From Actinospica durhamensis (GTDB lineage: Bacteria; Actinomycetota; Actinomycetes; Streptomycetales; Catenulisporaceae): a stretch of 63,998 bases of DNA. The translations under genes and the position numbers were made by a program. The DNA lies in assembly GCF_018139695.1 (NCBI RefSeq), contig NZ_JAGSOG010000016.1:1-63998 (forward strand). Reading direction: 5' to 3'. A model generated the notes under the pieces. That model saw nothing but the letters and a program-made list of their open reading frames with translations. It was not told where the DNA came from and searched no databases. Of this stretch, positions 35,192-45,687 are shown piece by piece. Each line of letters opens with the position of its first letter. Position 1 is the stretch's first letter.

Positions 35192-37297
35192 TTGAGCACG
35201 CCGACGTCATTTGAGTGGACCGCGCTGGACCGCCGAACCGTGGACACCGTCCGGGTACTGGCGATGGACGCCGTGCAGAAGGTCGGCAACGGGCACCCCG
35301 GTACCGCGATGTCGCTGGCCCCGGCCGCGACCCTGCTCTTCCAGAAGCACCTGAAGCACGACCCGGCCGATGCGAAGTGGGCCGGCCGCGACCGTTTCGT
35401 GCTCTCCCCCGGACACTCCAGCCTCACGCTCTACATCCAGCTCTACCTCTCCGGCTACGGCCTGGAGCTGTCGGACCTGCAGGCCTTCCGCACCTGGGGC
35501 TCGCTCACGCCCGGCCACCCGGAGCACGGCCACACCACCGGTGTGGAGACCACCACCGGACCGCTCGGCCAGGGCCTGGCCAACGCGGTCGGCATGGCCA
35601 TGGCGGCCCGCTACGAGCGCGGCCTGTTCGACCCGGAGGCCGCCCCCGGCGAGTCCCCGTTCGACCACCACATCTACTGCCTCGCCTCCGACGGAGACCT
35701 GGAGGAGGGCGTCACCTCCGAGGCGTCCTCGATCGCCGGCGTGCAGAAGCTCGGCAACCTGGTCGTCATCTACGACGACAACCACATCTCGATCGAGGGC
35801 GACACCAAGGTCGCCTTCACCGAGGACGTGCTCAAGCGCTACGAGGCCTACGGCTGGCACACCCAGTCGGTGGAGTTCACCACCGCCGACGGCGACGGCT
35901 ACGCCGAGGACGTCGAGGCGCTGCACCGCGCGGTCCTGGCCGCCGAGGCCGAGACCGGCCGGCCCTCGATCATCCGGCTGCGCACGATCATCGGCTGGCC
36001 CGCGCCGACCCTGCAGAACACCGGCAAGGCGCACGGCTCCGCGCTCGGCGAGGCCGAGGTGGCCGCCACCAAGAAGATCCTGGGCTTCGACCCGGAGCAG
36101 CACTTCGAGATCGCCGACGAGGTGCTCGCGCACGCCCGCGAGGTCGGCGCCCGCGGCAGCGCGGCGCACGAGTCCTGGAACGCCGGCTACGAGGCCTGGC
36201 GCGCGGCCAACCCGCAGCGCGCCGCGGACTTCGACCGGATCTCCCGGGGCGAGCTGCCGACCGGCTGGGACGCCAAGCTGCCCACGTTCGCCGCCGGCAC
36301 CGAGGTCGCCACCCGCAAGGCCTCAGAGGCCGCGATCCAGGCCATCGCCGAGCAGCTGCCCGAGTTCTGGGGCGGCAGCGCGGACCTGGCCGAGTCCAAC
36401 AACACCACCATCAAGGGCGGCCTGTCCTTCCTGCCCTACAACGAGGACGGCGGCGAGTTCGGCGGTTCCTCGCCGTACGGCCGGATCCTGCACTTCGGCA
36501 TCCGCGAGCACGCCATGGGCTCGATCCTCAACGGCATCGTGCTGCACGGCAACACCCGCCCGTTCGGCGGCACCTTCCTGGTGTTCTCCGACTACATGCG
36601 CCCGGCGGTGCGCCTGGCCTCGCTCATGCACCTGCCGGTCACCTACGTCTGGACGCACGACTCGATCGGCCTCGGCGAGGACGGCCCGACCCACCAGCCG
36701 GTCGAGCACTACGCCGCGCTGCGGGCGATCCCGGGCTTCCAGTTCGTGCGCCCGGCCGACGCCAACGAGACCGTCGCGGCCTGGAAGGCCACCGTCGAGC
36801 AGGACGGCCCGGTGGGCCTGGCCCTGAGCCGGCAGAACCTGCCGGTGTTCGACCGGGACGCGCTCGGCACCCCGGTCTCGGTGAACGAGGGCGTCAAGCG
36901 CGGCGGCTACGTGCTGGCCGACGCCTCCGACGGCGCGCCGCAGGTCATCCTGATCGGCACCGGCTCCGAGGTGCAGCTGGCCGTCGCCGCCCGCGAGGCG
37001 CTCGAGGCCTCCGGCGTGCCGACCCGCGTGGTCTCGATGCCGTGCGTCGAATGGTTCGACGCGCAGGACGCGGGGTACCGGGAGTCGGTCCTGCCCGCCG
37101 CGGTGAAGGCGCGGGTTGCGGTCGAGGCGGGCGTGGCCCAGTCCTGGTACCGGTACACCGGCACCGACGGGCGGATCGTCTCGCTCGAGCACTTCGGCGC
37201 CTCCGCCGCCTTCAAGACGCTGTACACCGAGTTCGGCATCACCGCCGAGGCCGTCGAAGCCGCCGCGCGCGACTCGCTGGCCGCGGTCGCGGGCTGA
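35192..37297 (+). CDS. tkt: Transketolase
   Basis: A 701-residue thiamine-diphosphate enzyme. [16 protein letters not shown] opens the active site, [13 protein letters not shown] is the TPP/metal motif and [13 protein letters not shown] is the conserved pyrimidine-domain block. It transfers two-carbon units in the non-oxidative pentose phosphate pathway. TTG 35192 is the start because the sequence [15 protein letters not shown] matches actinobacterial N-termini and no better codon is near. It is first in the tkt-tal-zwf-opcA-pgl operon. Confidence 0.96.
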   Translation: MSTPTSFEWTALDRRTVDTVRVLAMDAVQKVGNGHPGTAMSLAPAATLLFQKHLKHDPADAKWAGRDRFVLSPGHSSLTLYIQLYLSGYGLELSDLQAFRTWGSLTPGHPEHGHTTGVETTTGPLGQGLANAVGMAMAARYERGLFDPEAAPGESPFDHHIYCLASDGDLEEGVTSEASSIAGVQKLGNLVVIYDDNHISIEGDTKVAFTEDVLKRYEAYGWHTQSVEFTTADGDGYAEDVEALHRAVLAAEAETGRPSIIRLRTIIGWPAPTLQNTGKAHGSALGEAEVAATKKILGFDPEQHFEIADEVLAHAREVGARGSAAHESWNAGYEAWRAANPQRAADFDRISRGELPTGWDAKLPTFAAGTEVATRKASEAAIQAIAEQLPEFWGGSADLAESNNTTIKGGLSFLPYNEDGGEFGGSSPYGRILHFGIREHAMGSILNGIVLHGNTRPFGGTFLVFSDYMRPAVRLASLMHLPVTYVWTHDSIGLGEDGPTHQPVEHYAALRAIPGFQFVRPADANETVAAWKATVEQDGPVGLALSRQNLPVFDRDALGTPVSVNEGVKRGGYVLADASDGAPQVILIGTGSEVQLAVAAREALEASGVPTRVVSMPCVEWFDAQDAGYRESVLPAAVKARVAVEAGVAQSWYRYTGTDGRIVSLEHFGASAAFKTLYTEFGITAEAVEAAARDSLAAVAG

Positions 37298-37323
37298 AAA
37301 TCCAAGGGGAGAGAAGGACGACC

Positions 37324-38436
37324 ATGTACGAGAACCTCAAGAAGCTGTCGACGGACGGCGTCTCCATCTGGCTCGACGACCTGTCCCGGGACCGCATCCG
37401 CACCGGGAACCTGGCCGAGCTGATCCGGGACAAGCACGTCACCGGCGTCACCACCAACCCGACCATCTTCCAGAAGGCCATCTCCGGCTCCGACACCTAC
37501 CAGGACCAGATCCGGGAACTGTCGGTCCGGCGCGTCTCGGTGGACGAGGCCATCCGGATGATCACCACCCGCGACGTACGCGACGCCGCGGACGTGCTGC
37601 GCCCGGTGTACGACCGGACCGGCGGCGTGGACGGCCGCGTCTCGATCGAGGTGGACCCGCGTCTGGCGCACCAGACCGAGGCCAGCATCGCCGAGGCCAA
37701 GCAGCTGGCGTGGCTGGTGGACCGCGACAACGTGCTGATCAAGATCCCGGCCACCAAGGCGGGCCTGCCGGCCATCACCGCGGTGCTGGCCGAGGGCATC
37801 AGCGTGAACGTCACGCTGATCTTCTCGCTCGAGCGCTACCGCGCGGTGATGGACGCGTTCGTCTCCGGCATCGAGCAGGCCAAGGCCAACGGGCACGACG
37901 TGTCCAAGATCCAGTCGGTGGCCTCGTTCTTCGTCTCGCGGGTGGACACCGAGATCGACAAGCGGCTCAGGGCGATCGGCTCGGACGAGGCCAAGGGCCT
38001 GCTGGGCAAGGCCGCGGTGGCCAACGCGCGACTGGCCTTCGAGGCGTTCGAGGAGGTCTTCTCCTCGGAGCGCTGGGCTCCGCTCAAGGCCGCCGGCGCC
38101 ACCGCGCAGCGTCCGCTGTGGGCCTCGACCGGCGTGAAGGACCCGTCGTACAAGGACACCCTGTACGTCGACGACCTGATCGTGGCCGGCACCGTCAACA
38201 CCATGCCGGAGGCCACGCTCGACGCCGAGGCCGACCACGGCTCCCCCAGCGGCGACGCGGTGCGCGGCACCTACGCGCAGGCCAAGCAGGTCATCGTGGA
38301 CATCGAGGCCCTGGGCATCTCCTACGACGAGGTCGTGCAGGTGCTCGAGGACGAGGGCGTGGAGAAGTTCGAGGCCTCCTGGAACGAGCTGCTCACCGCG
38401 CTGAAGGCGGAGCTGGAGAAGGAGAGCGGCGCGTGA
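37324..38436 (+). CDS. tal: Transaldolase
   Basis: 370 residues of the long actinobacterial transaldolase type. The Schiff-base lysine is in [12 protein letters not shown], with [12 protein letters not shown] at the start of the barrel and [15 protein letters not shown] downstream. It swaps three-carbon units between sedoheptulose-7-P and glyceraldehyde-3-P. GAGAAGGA precedes ATG 37324; the stop overlaps zwf (GTGA). Confidence 0.96.
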   Translation: MYENLKKLSTDGVSIWLDDLSRDRIRTGNLAELIRDKHVTGVTTNPTIFQKAISGSDTYQDQIRELSVRRVSVDEAIRMITTRDVRDAADVLRPVYDRTGGVDGRVSIEVDPRLAHQTEASIAEAKQLAWLVDRDNVLIKIPATKAGLPAITAVLAEGISVNVTLIFSLERYRAVMDAFVSGIEQAKANGHDVSKIQSVASFFVSRVDTEIDKRLRAIGSDEAKGLLGKAAVANARLAFEAFEEVFSSERWAPLKAAGATAQRPLWASTGVKDPSYKDTLYVDDLIVAGTVNTMPEATLDAEADHGSPSGDAVRGTYAQAKQVIVDIEALGISYDEVVQVLEDEGVEKFEASWNELLTALKAELEKESGA

Positions 38437-40037
38437 GCCGAAACGGGAAGAAGGACGCAGACGCCTTCGGTCCGTCCATCACGCACCGGCTGCTCGACGA
38501 GCTCGAGCACGGGAGCAACCTCTCCAACCCGCTGCGCGACGCGCAGGACCGGCGGCTGCCGCGGATCGCCGGGCCCTGCGGCCTGGTCATCTTCGGCGTC
38601 ACCGGCGACCTGAGCCGCAAGAAGCTGATGCCGGCGATCTACGACCTGGCGAACCGGGGGCTGCTGCCCCCGGGCTTCGCCCTGGTCGGGTTCGCCCGGC
38701 GGGACTGGGCCGACCAGGACTTCGAGCAGGTGGTCTACGAGTCGGTCAAGGAGCACTCCCGGACCCCGTTCCGGGAGGAGGTGTGGAACCAGCTGTCCCA
38801 GGGCTTCCGCTTCGTCCCCGGCGAGTTCGGCGACCCGGAGGCGTTCGAGCAGCTCAAGTCGACGATCGACGAGCTCGACCGGCTGCGCGGGACCAACGGC
38901 AACCACGCCTTCTACCTGTCGGTACCGCCGAAGTTCTTCCCGAACGTGGTCAAGCAGCTCAAGGAGTCTGGTCTGTCCGACGGCGGCCCCGAGTCCTGGC
39001 GCCGGGTGGTCATCGAGAAGCCCTTCGGGCACGACCTGGCCAGCGCCAAGGAGCTCAACCGGGTGGTGGGCGAGGTCTTCTCGCCCAAGTCGGTCTTCCG
39101 GATCGACCACTACCTGGGCAAGGAGACGGTGCAGAACATCCTGGCGCTGCGTTTCGCCAACACGATGTTCGAGCCGATCTGGAACCGCAACTACGTCGAC
39201 CACGTGCAGATCACCATGGCCGAGGACATCGGCATCGGTGGGCGCGCGGGGTACTACGACGGCATCGGCGCGGCCCGCGACGTCATCCAGAACCACCTGC
39301 TGCAGCTGCTCGCGCTGACCGCGATGGAGGAGCCCGGCTCCTTCGAGGCCGACTCGGTCTTCGCCGAGAAGGTCAAGGTGCTCTCGGCCGTGCAGCTGCC
39401 GGAGGACCTGGGCAAGCACAGCGTGCGCGGCCAGTACTCGGGCGGATGGCAGGGCGGCGAGAAGGTGCTCGGCTTCCTCGAGGAAGACGGCATCAACCCG
39501 AACTCCATCACCGACACCTACGCGGCGGTCAAGCTGGAGATCGACACCCGCCGCTGGGCCGGCGTGCCGTTCTACCTGCGCACCGGCAAGCGCCTCGGCC
39601 GGCGCGTGACGGAGATCGCGGTGGTCTTCCAGCGCGCTCCGCACCTGCCGTTCACCGACACCATGACCGAGGAGCTGGGCCAGAACGCGCTGGTCATCCG
39701 GGTACAGCCGGACGAGGGCGTGACGGTGCGGTTCGGCTCCAAGGTGCCGGGCACCTCGATGGAGGTGCGCGACGTGTCGATGGACTTCCAGTACGGCGAG
39801 GCGTTCACCGAGTCCTCCCCCGAGGCCTATGAGCGGCTCATCCTGGACGTCCTGCTCGGCGACCCGCCGCTGTTCCCGCGCAACGAGGAGGTCGAGCTCG
39901 GCTGGGAGATCCTCGACCCGATCGAGCAGTACTGGGCTTCCAACGGCAAGCCGGCCCAGTACGGCGCGGGCACCTGGGGACCGGCGGAGGCGGACGAGAT
40001 GCTCGCCCTCGACGGACGTGTTTGGAGAAGGCCGTGA
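38433..40037 (+). CDS. zwf: Glucose-6-phosphate 1-dehydrogenase
   Basis: 534 residues. The coenzyme motif is [14 protein letters not shown] and the substrate/active-site motif [23 protein letters not shown] and the C-terminal beta+alpha domain are complete. It makes 6-phosphogluconolactone and NADPH. GTG 38433 overlaps tal (GTGA). In several streptomycetes pgi lies between tal and zwf; here it does not. Confidence 0.97.
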   Translation: MSRNGKKDADAFGPSITHRLLDELEHGSNLSNPLRDAQDRRLPRIAGPCGLVIFGVTGDLSRKKLMPAIYDLANRGLLPPGFALVGFARRDWADQDFEQVVYESVKEHSRTPFREEVWNQLSQGFRFVPGEFGDPEAFEQLKSTIDELDRLRGTNGNHAFYLSVPPKFFPNVVKQLKESGLSDGGPESWRRVVIEKPFGHDLASAKELNRVVGEVFSPKSVFRIDHYLGKETVQNILALRFANTMFEPIWNRNYVDHVQITMAEDIGIGGRAGYYDGIGAARDVIQNHLLQLLALTAMEEPGSFEADSVFAEKVKVLSAVQLPEDLGKHSVRGQYSGGWQGGEKVLGFLEEDGINPNSITDTYAAVKLEIDTRRWAGVPFYLRTGKRLGRRVTEIAVVFQRAPHLPFTDTMTEELGQNALVIRVQPDEGVTVRFGSKVPGTSMEVRDVSMDFQYGEAFTESSPEAYERLILDVLLGDPPLFPRNEEVELGWEILDPIEQYWASNGKPAQYGAGTWGPAEADEMLALDGRVWRRP

Positions 40038-41143
40038 TCATCGATCTGACCGATACGACCTCAGGCAAGATCGCCTCGACCCTGGTCGCGGCCCGGCACC
40101 GCAGCGGCACCCCGACCACCGGCGCCGTGCTCACCCTGGTCGTCTCGACCGAGGAGCGGCACCACTACGACGCGATGAAGGCGGCCGGACGCGCCGCCCG
40201 GGAGCACCCGGCCCGCATCATCATCGTGATCGGCCGCCCGGACACCGCGCGCACCCGGCTGGACGCCGAGGTGCGGGTGGGCGACGAGAACGGCCCGGGC
40301 GAGGTCATCGTGCTGCGCCTGTACGGCGAGCTGTCCGCGCACGCCGACTCGGTGGTGGTCCCGCTGCTGCTGCCGGACGTGCCGGTGGTGACCTGGTGGC
40401 CGGACGAGGGTCCGGACGCCCCGTCGAAGGACCCGCTCGGCGCCCTGGCGCAGCGGCGGATCACCGACGCGGCCGAGTACTACAAGCCGATGACCAAGCT
40501 CACCGCGCGGGCGGACGCGTACCAGTCCGGGGACACCGACCTGGCCTGGACCCGGCTGACCCCGTGGCGCTCCATGCTGGCCGCGGCGCTGGACCAGTTC
40601 CCGCGCCCGGTGAGCGCGGTGGCGGTCTCCGGCGAGGAGGGCAACCCCTCGGTGCGGGTGCTCGCGGTCTGGCTGCGCCAGCGCCTCGGCGTCCCGGTCA
40701 CCCGGACCGCGGACGAGGGTCCCGGCATCACCTCGGTGGAGCTGATGACCCCGGACGGCCCGATCCGCCTGGACCGCCCGGACGGCGAACTGGCCACGCT
40801 CGCCATCCCCGGCCAGCCGGACCGCCCGGTGGCGCTCAAGCGCCGCGAGACGGCCGAGCTGATCGCGGAGGAGCTGCGCCGGCTGGACCAGGACGACGTC
40901 TACGCGCGGATGCTGGCCGAGGTCGCCGAGCCGTTCACCCAGCCGCTGCAGGTGGCCGGGCCGACGGTGGAGGCGGCCAGGAAGGCGGCCAAGGAGGCGC
41001 AGAAGCTGGGCGAGCCCGCCCCGGTGGTGGTCTCCGAGCAGGCCGAGGCCGAGGCCGGGGAGCTCGCCGAGCCGGCCGCCGCCGCGGACGAGGCCGCCCC
41101 GGCGAAGCCCGCGGCCAAGGCGCCGAAGGGGGAGTCGGCTTGA
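40034..41143 (+). CDS. opcA: OpcA, glucose-6-phosphate dehydrogenase assembly protein
   Basis: 369 residues. [18 protein letters not shown] starts the conserved OpcA body, with LPLLLPDVPVVTWW-type (VPLLLPDVPVVTWWPDEGP) and AWTRLTPWRSMLAAALDQ blocks. OpcA activates Zwf allosterically in actinobacteria and cyanobacteria. The last ~60 residues are an Ala/Glu/Pro/Lys-rich tail probably without structure. GTG 40034 overlaps zwf (GTGA); a TTG at 40022 is in frame but less likely. Confidence 0.95.
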   Translation: MIIDLTDTTSGKIASTLVAARHRSGTPTTGAVLTLVVSTEERHHYDAMKAAGRAAREHPARIIIVIGRPDTARTRLDAEVRVGDENGPGEVIVLRLYGELSAHADSVVVPLLLPDVPVVTWWPDEGPDAPSKDPLGALAQRRITDAAEYYKPMTKLTARADAYQSGDTDLAWTRLTPWRSMLAAALDQFPRPVSAVAVSGEEGNPSVRVLAVWLRQRLGVPVTRTADEGPGITSVELMTPDGPIRLDRPDGELATLAIPGQPDRPVALKRRETAELIAEELRRLDQDDVYARMLAEVAEPFTQPLQVAGPTVEAARKAAKEAQKLGEPAPVVVSEQAEAEAGELAEPAAAADEAAPAKPAAKAPKGESA

Positions 41144-41919
41144 CTGCCCCGGACGGTGGCCGCGGAGCCGGAACCCGCCGCATCCTCGTCCACCCGGACG
41201 GGCCGGTCCTGGCTCAGGCCGCGGCGGCGCGGCTGGTGACCAAGCTGGTCGACGTGCTCGCCGAGCGGGACGAGGCACACCTCGTGCTGACCGGCGGCAC
41301 GATCGGCATCGGCATGCTGGCCGCGCTCGGCGGGCTGCCGCTGCGCGAGGCGGTGGACTGGAGCCGGGTGCACCTGTGGTGGGGCGACGAGCGCTTCCTG
41401 CCCACCGGCGACCCGGACCGCAACGACACCCAGGCCGTCGACGCGCTGCTGCGGCTGCTGCCGCTCGAGCCTGGCCGGGTGCACACGATGCCCGCCACCG
41501 ACGGCCCGGACGGCGAGGACGCCGAGGCGGCGGCCGCGCGGTACGCCGGAGAGCTCGCCCGGTTCGCCCCGGCGGGCGCGGACGCCCCGGCGTTCGACGT
41601 GCTGCTGCTCGGCATGGGTCCGGACGGCCACATCGCCTCGCTCTTCCCGGAGCACCCGGGCACGCGCGAGACGGGCCCGTCGGCGATCGCGGTGCACAAC
41701 TCCCCCAAGCCGCCGCCGAACCGGATCTCGCTGACCTTCCGGGTGATCCAGCAGGCGCGCGAGGTGTGGGTGATCGCGTCCGGCGCGGAGAAGGCCAAGC
41801 CCGCGGCCCTGGCCCTGTCCGGCACCGTCGACCAGACGGTGATCCCGGCGACCGGCGCCCACGGCACCGAGGCCACGCTCTGGCTGCTCGACCGGGCCGG
41901 CGCGGCGGAGCTCGGCTGA
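41140..41919 (+). CDS. pgl: 6-Phosphogluconolactonase
   Basis: A 259-residue DevB/SOL-type lactonase. LVLTGGTIGIGML, WWGDERFLPTGDPDRND and LLGMGPDGHIASLFP are the family blocks. It hydrolyses the Zwf product. The start is TTG 41140, overlapping opcA as TTGA with GGGGAG just upstream. It is the last gene of the operon, followed by a strong terminator. Confidence 0.95.
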   Translation: MTAPDGGRGAGTRRILVHPDGPVLAQAAAARLVTKLVDVLAERDEAHLVLTGGTIGIGMLAALGGLPLREAVDWSRVHLWWGDERFLPTGDPDRNDTQAVDALLRLLPLEPGRVHTMPATDGPDGEDAEAAAARYAGELARFAPAGADAPAFDVLLLGMGPDGHIASLFPEHPGTRETGPSAIAVHNSPKPPPNRISLTFRVIQQAREVWVIASGAEKAKPAALALSGTVDQTVIPATGAHGTEATLWLLDRAGAAELG

Positions 41920-41950
41920 GCCGGTCCCCCGCGTCGCCCCCGAGACGAGC

Positions 41951-41986
41951 AATCCCCCGTCGCGCCACCCGGCGCACGGGGGATTT
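41951..41986 (+). terminator. Intrinsic terminator of the pentose phosphate operon
   Basis: AATCCCCCGT (41951-41960) pairs exactly with ACGGGGGATT (41976-41985). The inner GCGCC/GGCGC extends the stem, and TTT ends it. It lies 32 nt past pgl. Confidence 0.85.
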
Positions 41987-42004
41987 CCCGCGTGCGCCCT
42001 AGAC

Positions 42005-42028
42005 GGCAAAGTTTGCCAAGTGTACATT
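42005..42028 (+). promoter_or_regulatory. Promoter-operator of the toxin-antitoxin pair
   Basis: GGCAAA-g-TTTGCC (42005-42017) is a perfect inverted repeat. It is followed by TACATT (42023-42028), a fair -10 box eight bases before the antitoxin ATG, which implies a near-leaderless transcript. The stretch is unusually AT-rich for the region. The antitoxin probably binds here. Confidence 0.6.
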
Positions 42029-42035
42029 TTTCGGT

Positions 42036-42290
42036 ATGGCAGAGACAGTGACACTCACCGACGCACGCACCCGCCTCGGAAACCTCGTCGCCAAGTCGCA
42101 CCACGGCGGCGAGATCATCACCATCACCCAGCACGGCACCCCCGTCGCCGCGATCGTGCCCTACGAGGTACTCGAGTACTTCCGCCGCAGGGAGGACGAG
42201 GCCGACGTCGCCCTGGCCGAGCAGATACTGGCCGAGGACGACAAGACCGTTCCGCACGACGAGGTGGCCAAGCTGCTGGGTGAGGTCTAG
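42036..42290 (+). CDS. Phd/YefM-type antitoxin
   Basis: 84 residues. The N-terminal Phd/YefM DNA-binding fold (TLTDARTRLGNLVAKSHHGG, ITITQHGTPVAAIVPYEVLE) is followed by an acidic C-terminus (REDEADVALAEQILAEDD) expected to fold on and block the toxin. Transcription is probably autoregulated through the palindrome upstream. The toxin gene starts directly after its stop codon. Confidence 0.92.
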   Translation: MAETVTLTDARTRLGNLVAKSHHGGEIITITQHGTPVAAIVPYEVLEYFRRREDEADVALAEQILAEDDKTVPHDEVAKLLGEV

Positions 42291-42593
42291 GTGCCGCGTC
42301 ACAAAGATCGGGAATCCGACGAGGAACAGCGCAAGACGTACTGGATCGACTGGAAGCCGGCCGCGATCGACGCCGCGACCATGCTGCATCAGGAGGACAA
42401 GCTCGGCGCGCAGCTCGTCCTCGCCGCCGTGTACGAGCTCGGCGACAACCCGCGCCCCGGCAACAGCGCCAACCTGGGCCGAGGCGGGCTGCGCAGGCTT
42501 CTGCTCGGCTACTACCGGGTGCTCTACAAGGTCTCGGACAAGAACAGCACCGTGACGGTCATCATGGTGGCCAAGGCGCCGCACCCGCAGTGA
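42291..42593 (+). CDS. RelE/ParE-family toxin
   Basis: 100 residues starting at GTG 42291, immediately after the antitoxin TAG. The RelE/ParE core is seen in WIDWKPAAIDAATML, NLGRGGLRRLLLGYYRVLYKVSDKNSTVTVIMV. The conserved R-x-x-x-G-x-Y-R-V-x-Y pattern is that of ribosome-dependent mRNA interferases. A charged N-terminal extension of about 17 residues is longer than usual. Whether it is an mRNase or gyrase poison cannot be decided. Confidence 0.9.
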   Translation: MPRHKDRESDEEQRKTYWIDWKPAAIDAATMLHQEDKLGAQLVLAAVYELGDNPRPGNSANLGRGGLRRLLLGYYRVLYKVSDKNSTVTVIMVAKAPHPQ

Positions 42594-42680
42594 TCACCCG
42601 GCCCGTCGGCGAACTGACGACGCGTCGGCGACGGGGCCGTGCGCACGTTCGGGTGACGCGGCGCCGCCCCGGGCCAGGAC

Positions 42681-43829
42681 TCAGGCCGCTGCGAGCGGCT
42701 TGGGCTCCCACTCGAGCCAGGCGCCGTGCATCCCGGCCGCGCCGAGCCGGTAGAGCCGCTCGCGCCCGCCGAGGTAGACGACCGCGCCGAGCACCTCGTG
42801 CACGTCGTGGCCCGGCTCCACGGCCGGATCGGGGGCGCCGCTGAACAGGCCGAGCCCGATCCGGAAGTTCTCCTTGACCACGAACACCAGGTCGCGGCGC
42901 GAGCCGAGCTCGCGGATCAGCGTGACCAGCTCCGCCCGTCCCTCCGGGGACCAGTGCGGCAGGCTGTTGGAGACGAACACGCACGGCACCGCGTTGTCCG
43001 CCACCGATTCCACCGCGTCGCCGAGGATGCGCAGCGCATCGCCCTTGCGCAGCCGCACCGGCCGCCGGGCCGCGTGCTCGAGCGCCGCGTCCAGCCGTTC
43101 CCTGCGCTCGAGGTGCTCGGGCCACAGCAGTGCCCGCAGCCAGGCGCGCGCCTGCGGATCGTCCGGGTTGAGCGGGTTGAGGTCGAGACCGACCCGCGAG
43201 GAGACCCGCAGTTCCTTGGCCACGAACGGCGCGAGCTGCTCCGGCCGGCACGCACCGCGCATCTCGCAGTGCAGCGGCGGGACGCCGTCGGCCTCGGCCG
43301 CGCCGCCCGGCACCACCGTGCCGTCGGCGAACTCGTAGCGGTAGTCGTACCGGTCCGCGTGCAGCAGCAGCCCCGCGCTCGGCCCGATCTCGATCAGTCC
43401 GAGCGGACGGCGGGTGGCCGCGCGCACCCAGCCGAAGGCCGGGAACAGCTGCGCGCTGCGCCGTACCTCATTGGTCTGCGTCTCGCCGGTGGCCAGCAGC
43501 GGGTCGATCTCGGCGCGATGGGCCGTGACGAACCGCGCGAAGGTCTCGGTCAGCGCCTCGTCGGGCACGCGCGTGCCGCCGAGCGAGGGGTAGTACGCGG
43601 CGAGCGGATCCTCGGGGTGGTCGAACAGCACCCGCTGCACCGAGGCGAAAAGCAGGTTGGGGATGCGCTGGCGCACCGGAGCCTGGGCGAGCACGTCGGT
43701 GAAGGCACCACCGGCGGCGACGTCGTCGGAGACGTACTGGGACAGGACGGTGTAGAGCGGGGAGCTCTCGCGCACCTCGCGGTCAACGAAGATCTCGAAC
43801 CTGCGCGACGTCACGTCCCAATCCGTCAT
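42681..43829 (-). CDS. DUF2332-family protein
   Basis: 382 residues, recognised as the actinobacterial DUF2332 family. An N-terminal helical part (RFEIFVDREVRESSPLYTVLSQYV) precedes a Rossmann-like C-terminal half with LIEIGPSAGLLLHADRYDYRY and VFVSNSLPHWSPEGRAELV. That architecture is compatible with an S-adenosylmethionine-type fold, but no activity is established. It is alone on the minus strand after the toxin gene. Confidence 0.85.
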   Translation of the reverse strand: MTDWDVTSRRFEIFVDREVRESSPLYTVLSQYVSDDVAAGGAFTDVLAQAPVRQRIPNLLFASVQRVLFDHPEDPLAAYYPSLGGTRVPDEALTETFARFVTAHRAEIDPLLATGETQTNEVRRSAQLFPAFGWVRAATRRPLGLIEIGPSAGLLLHADRYDYRYEFADGTVVPGGAAEADGVPPLHCEMRGACRPEQLAPFVAKELRVSSRVGLDLNPLNPDDPQARAWLRALLWPEHLERRERLDAALEHAARRPVRLRKGDALRILGDAVESVADNAVPCVFVSNSLPHWSPEGRAELVTLIRELGSRRDLVFVVKENFRIGLGLFSGAPDPAVEPGHDVHEVLGAVVYLGGRERLYRLGAAGMHGAWLEWEPKPLAAA

Positions 43830-43945
43830 GGGCTGATCCTATCCGGCGGCGCCGCGCCGCCGGCCCGAGCTCGCATCCGTGAGCGGCCCGTATCGCCCGC
43901 ATTGCCCGTGCGCGCGCCCTGAAACCTTCGCGACGGCAGCACGAA

Positions 43946-43973
43946 TACCGCCCGCGCGAGCGCACGGGCGGTA
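43946..43973 (-). terminator. Hairpin after rbpA
   Basis: TACCGCCCG (43946-43954) pairs with CGGGCGGTA (43965-43973) over a 10-nt loop, 25 nt past the rbpA stop. It is a likely factor-independent terminator of the GC-rich, U-poor kind common in actinomycetes. Confidence 0.65.
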
Positions 43974-43997
43974 CGGGAGGGGTGAATCAGGGCCGGA

Positions 43998-44333
43998 TCA
44001 GACCTCGCCGCGCAGCTTGGCCAGCGCCTCGGCCAGAATGGCCTCGCCGTCCTCGTTGCTGCGGCGCTCGCGCACGTAGGCCAGGTGCGTCTTGTAGGGC
44101 TCGGTGCGCGGCGGCGCCGGCGGGTTGTCGCGGTCCGGGCCTGCCGGGAAACCGCAGCGCGGGCAGTCCCAGTTCTCCGGGATCGCCGCATCGCTGGCGA
44201 AGCTCGGCCGGGTCTCGTGCCCGTTGCAGCAGTAGAAGGTGATCCAGACGCGCGGCGCGGTGTCGCCCCGCTCGGCCTCGCCCATCGGGCCCGCGCCGAC
44301 CCGGCTGCCGCGAATCGCGTTGCCACTAGCCAC
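43998..44333 (-). CDS. rbpA: RbpA, RNA polymerase-binding protein
   Basis: 111 residues. ASGNAIRGSRVGAGPMGEAERG is the conserved N-terminal tail/core linker. The zinc-type core has YCCNGHETRPSF and CPRCGFPAG, and the basic C-terminal sigma-interaction helix is KTHLAYVRERRS...EAILAEAL. It stabilises promoter opening by the principal sigma factor and lowers rifampicin sensitivity. GTG 44333 is the start (AGGGAGACGG upstream). TACACT at 44402-44407 on the minus strand is a possible -10. Confidence 0.95.
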   Translation of the reverse strand: MASGNAIRGSRVGAGPMGEAERGDTAPRVWITFYCCNGHETRPSFASDAAIPENWDCPRCGFPAGPDRDNPPAPPRTEPYKTHLAYVRERRSNEDGEAILAEALAKLRGEV

Positions 44334-44483
44334 TTTTATCCGTCTCCCTGCCGCTTGCGCACCACATGGTCCCACCGCGCCCGTACAAGGCGCGATGCAC
44401 CAGTGTACGAGCGATAGGTCAGACGCGGGTGCGCATCCCCCCGGTTCCCCCCGTCGCCGGTATCAGACAAAACGAACATCTGC

Positions 44484-44732
44484 CTACTTGTAGGCGATTC
44501 CGATGCCGACGATGCAGGCCAGCCAGATGATCGAAAGCACGATCGTGATGCGGTCGAGGTTCTTCTCCACCACCGAGGATCCGCCGTGCTGGGAGGTGAA
44601 GCCGCCGCCGAACATGTCCGAAAGGCCGCCGCCCTTGCCCTTGTGCAGCAGGATGAACAGGATCAGCAGCAGGCTGGTGAGACCCAGGACGATCTCAAGA
44701 CCGAGGACCACGGGGTTCTTCTCTCTCGACAT
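44484..44732 (-). CDS. secG: SecG preprotein translocase subunit
   Basis: 82 residues with two membrane helices (LEIVLGLTSLLLILFILLH; ITIVLSIIWLACIVGIG) and the SecG loop HKGKGGGLSDMFGG. It is an accessory subunit of SecYEG. The final position in gap-pgk-tpiA-secG is conserved in actinobacteria. Confidence 0.96.
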   Translation of the reverse strand: MSREKNPVVLGLEIVLGLTSLLLILFILLHKGKGGGLSDMFGGGFTSQHGGSSVVEKNLDRITIVLSIIWLACIVGIGIAYK

Positions 44733-44775
44733 GCATGACTGCGGACGGTGACGCTCACGAGCGCGTAGCCCAGAA

Positions 44776-44808
44776 GGGCGGCCCGCACCCAGTGAGCGCG
44801 GACCGCCC
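44776..44808 (-). terminator. Hairpin between tpiA and secG
   Basis: GGGCGGCCCGC (44776-44786) pairs with GCGGACCGCCC (44798-44808) with one mismatch and an 11-nt loop. In the 157-nt gap it may terminate part of the gap-pgk-tpiA transcript or protect its 3' end. Confidence 0.5.
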
Positions 44809-44889
44809 CAGCCTACCGGGCCGGACGGCTCGCGACCAGTGGCGGTCGGGAGCCGGGCCGCGGCGGGCCGGGAAGCGGTCCGGGGGGAC

Positions 44890-45681
44890 TCAGACGGACT
44901 TGGCCTGCTCGCGGAAGCGGACGATGCGCACGAAGTCCTCCGGGTCCAGCGAGGCACCGCCGATCAGCGCGCCGTCGATGTCCTTCTCCGCCATGATCCC
45001 GGCGGCGTTCGAGCCCTTGACCGAACCGCCGTACAGGATGCGGGTGGCCTCGGCGGTCTCGCCGTCGTAGAGCTCGCCGAGCAGCTCGCGGATGGCGCCG
45101 ATGACCTCCTGCGCGTCGGCCGGGGTGGCCACCTCGCCGGTGCCGATCGCCCAGACCGGCTCGTAGGCCAGCACGCTCGCGCGCACCTCGGCCGCGGTCA
45201 GGCCGGCCAGCGAGCCGCGCACCTGGTCCAGCACGTACGCGACGTGCCGGCCCTCCTTGCGGATCTCCAGGGCCTCGCCGATGCACACGATCGGCGCGAT
45301 GCCGCGCTTGAGCGCCGCCTTGGCCTTCGCCGCCACCAGCGCGTCGTCCTCGCCGTGGTACTGGCGCCGCTCGGAGTGCCCCACCGCGACGAACGCGCAC
45401 TTGAGCGTGCTGAGCATGGCCGCGGACACCTCGCCGGTGTACGCGCCCGACTCGTGCACCGAGACGTCCTGCGCGCCGAACTTGACCGCCAGCTTCTCGC
45501 CGTCGATCAGGGTCTGGACCGAGCGCAGGTCGGTGAACGGCACGAGCACCGCCACCTCGACCGCGGCGAAGTCCTTCTCGTTCAGGCCGTAGGCGATCTT
45601 CTGGACGTGGGCGATGGCCTCGAGGTGGTTGAGGTTCATCTTCCAGTTGCCCGCCATCAACGGGGTGCGCGAACTAGACAT
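44890..45681 (-). CDS. tpiA: Triose-phosphate isomerase
   Basis: 263 residues. [12 protein letters not shown] opens the barrel; the catalytic His is in VGHSERR and the catalytic Glu in [13 protein letters not shown], with [12 protein letters not shown] as phosphate-binding loop. It interconverts dihydroxyacetone-P and glyceraldehyde-3-P. It begins 6 nt after pgk. Confidence 0.97.
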   Translation of the reverse strand: MSSSRTPLMAGNWKMNLNHLEAIAHVQKIAYGLNEKDFAAVEVAVLVPFTDLRSVQTLIDGEKLAVKFGAQDVSVHESGAYTGEVSAAMLSTLKCAFVAVGHSERRQYHGEDDALVAAKAKAALKRGIAPIVCIGEALEIRKEGRHVAYVLDQVRGSLAGLTAAEVRASVLAYEPVWAIGTGEVATPADAQEVIGAIRELLGELYDGETAEATRILYGGSVKGSNAAGIMAEKDIDGALIGGASLDPEDFVRIVRFREQAKSV

Positions 45682-45687
45682 GTGCTT

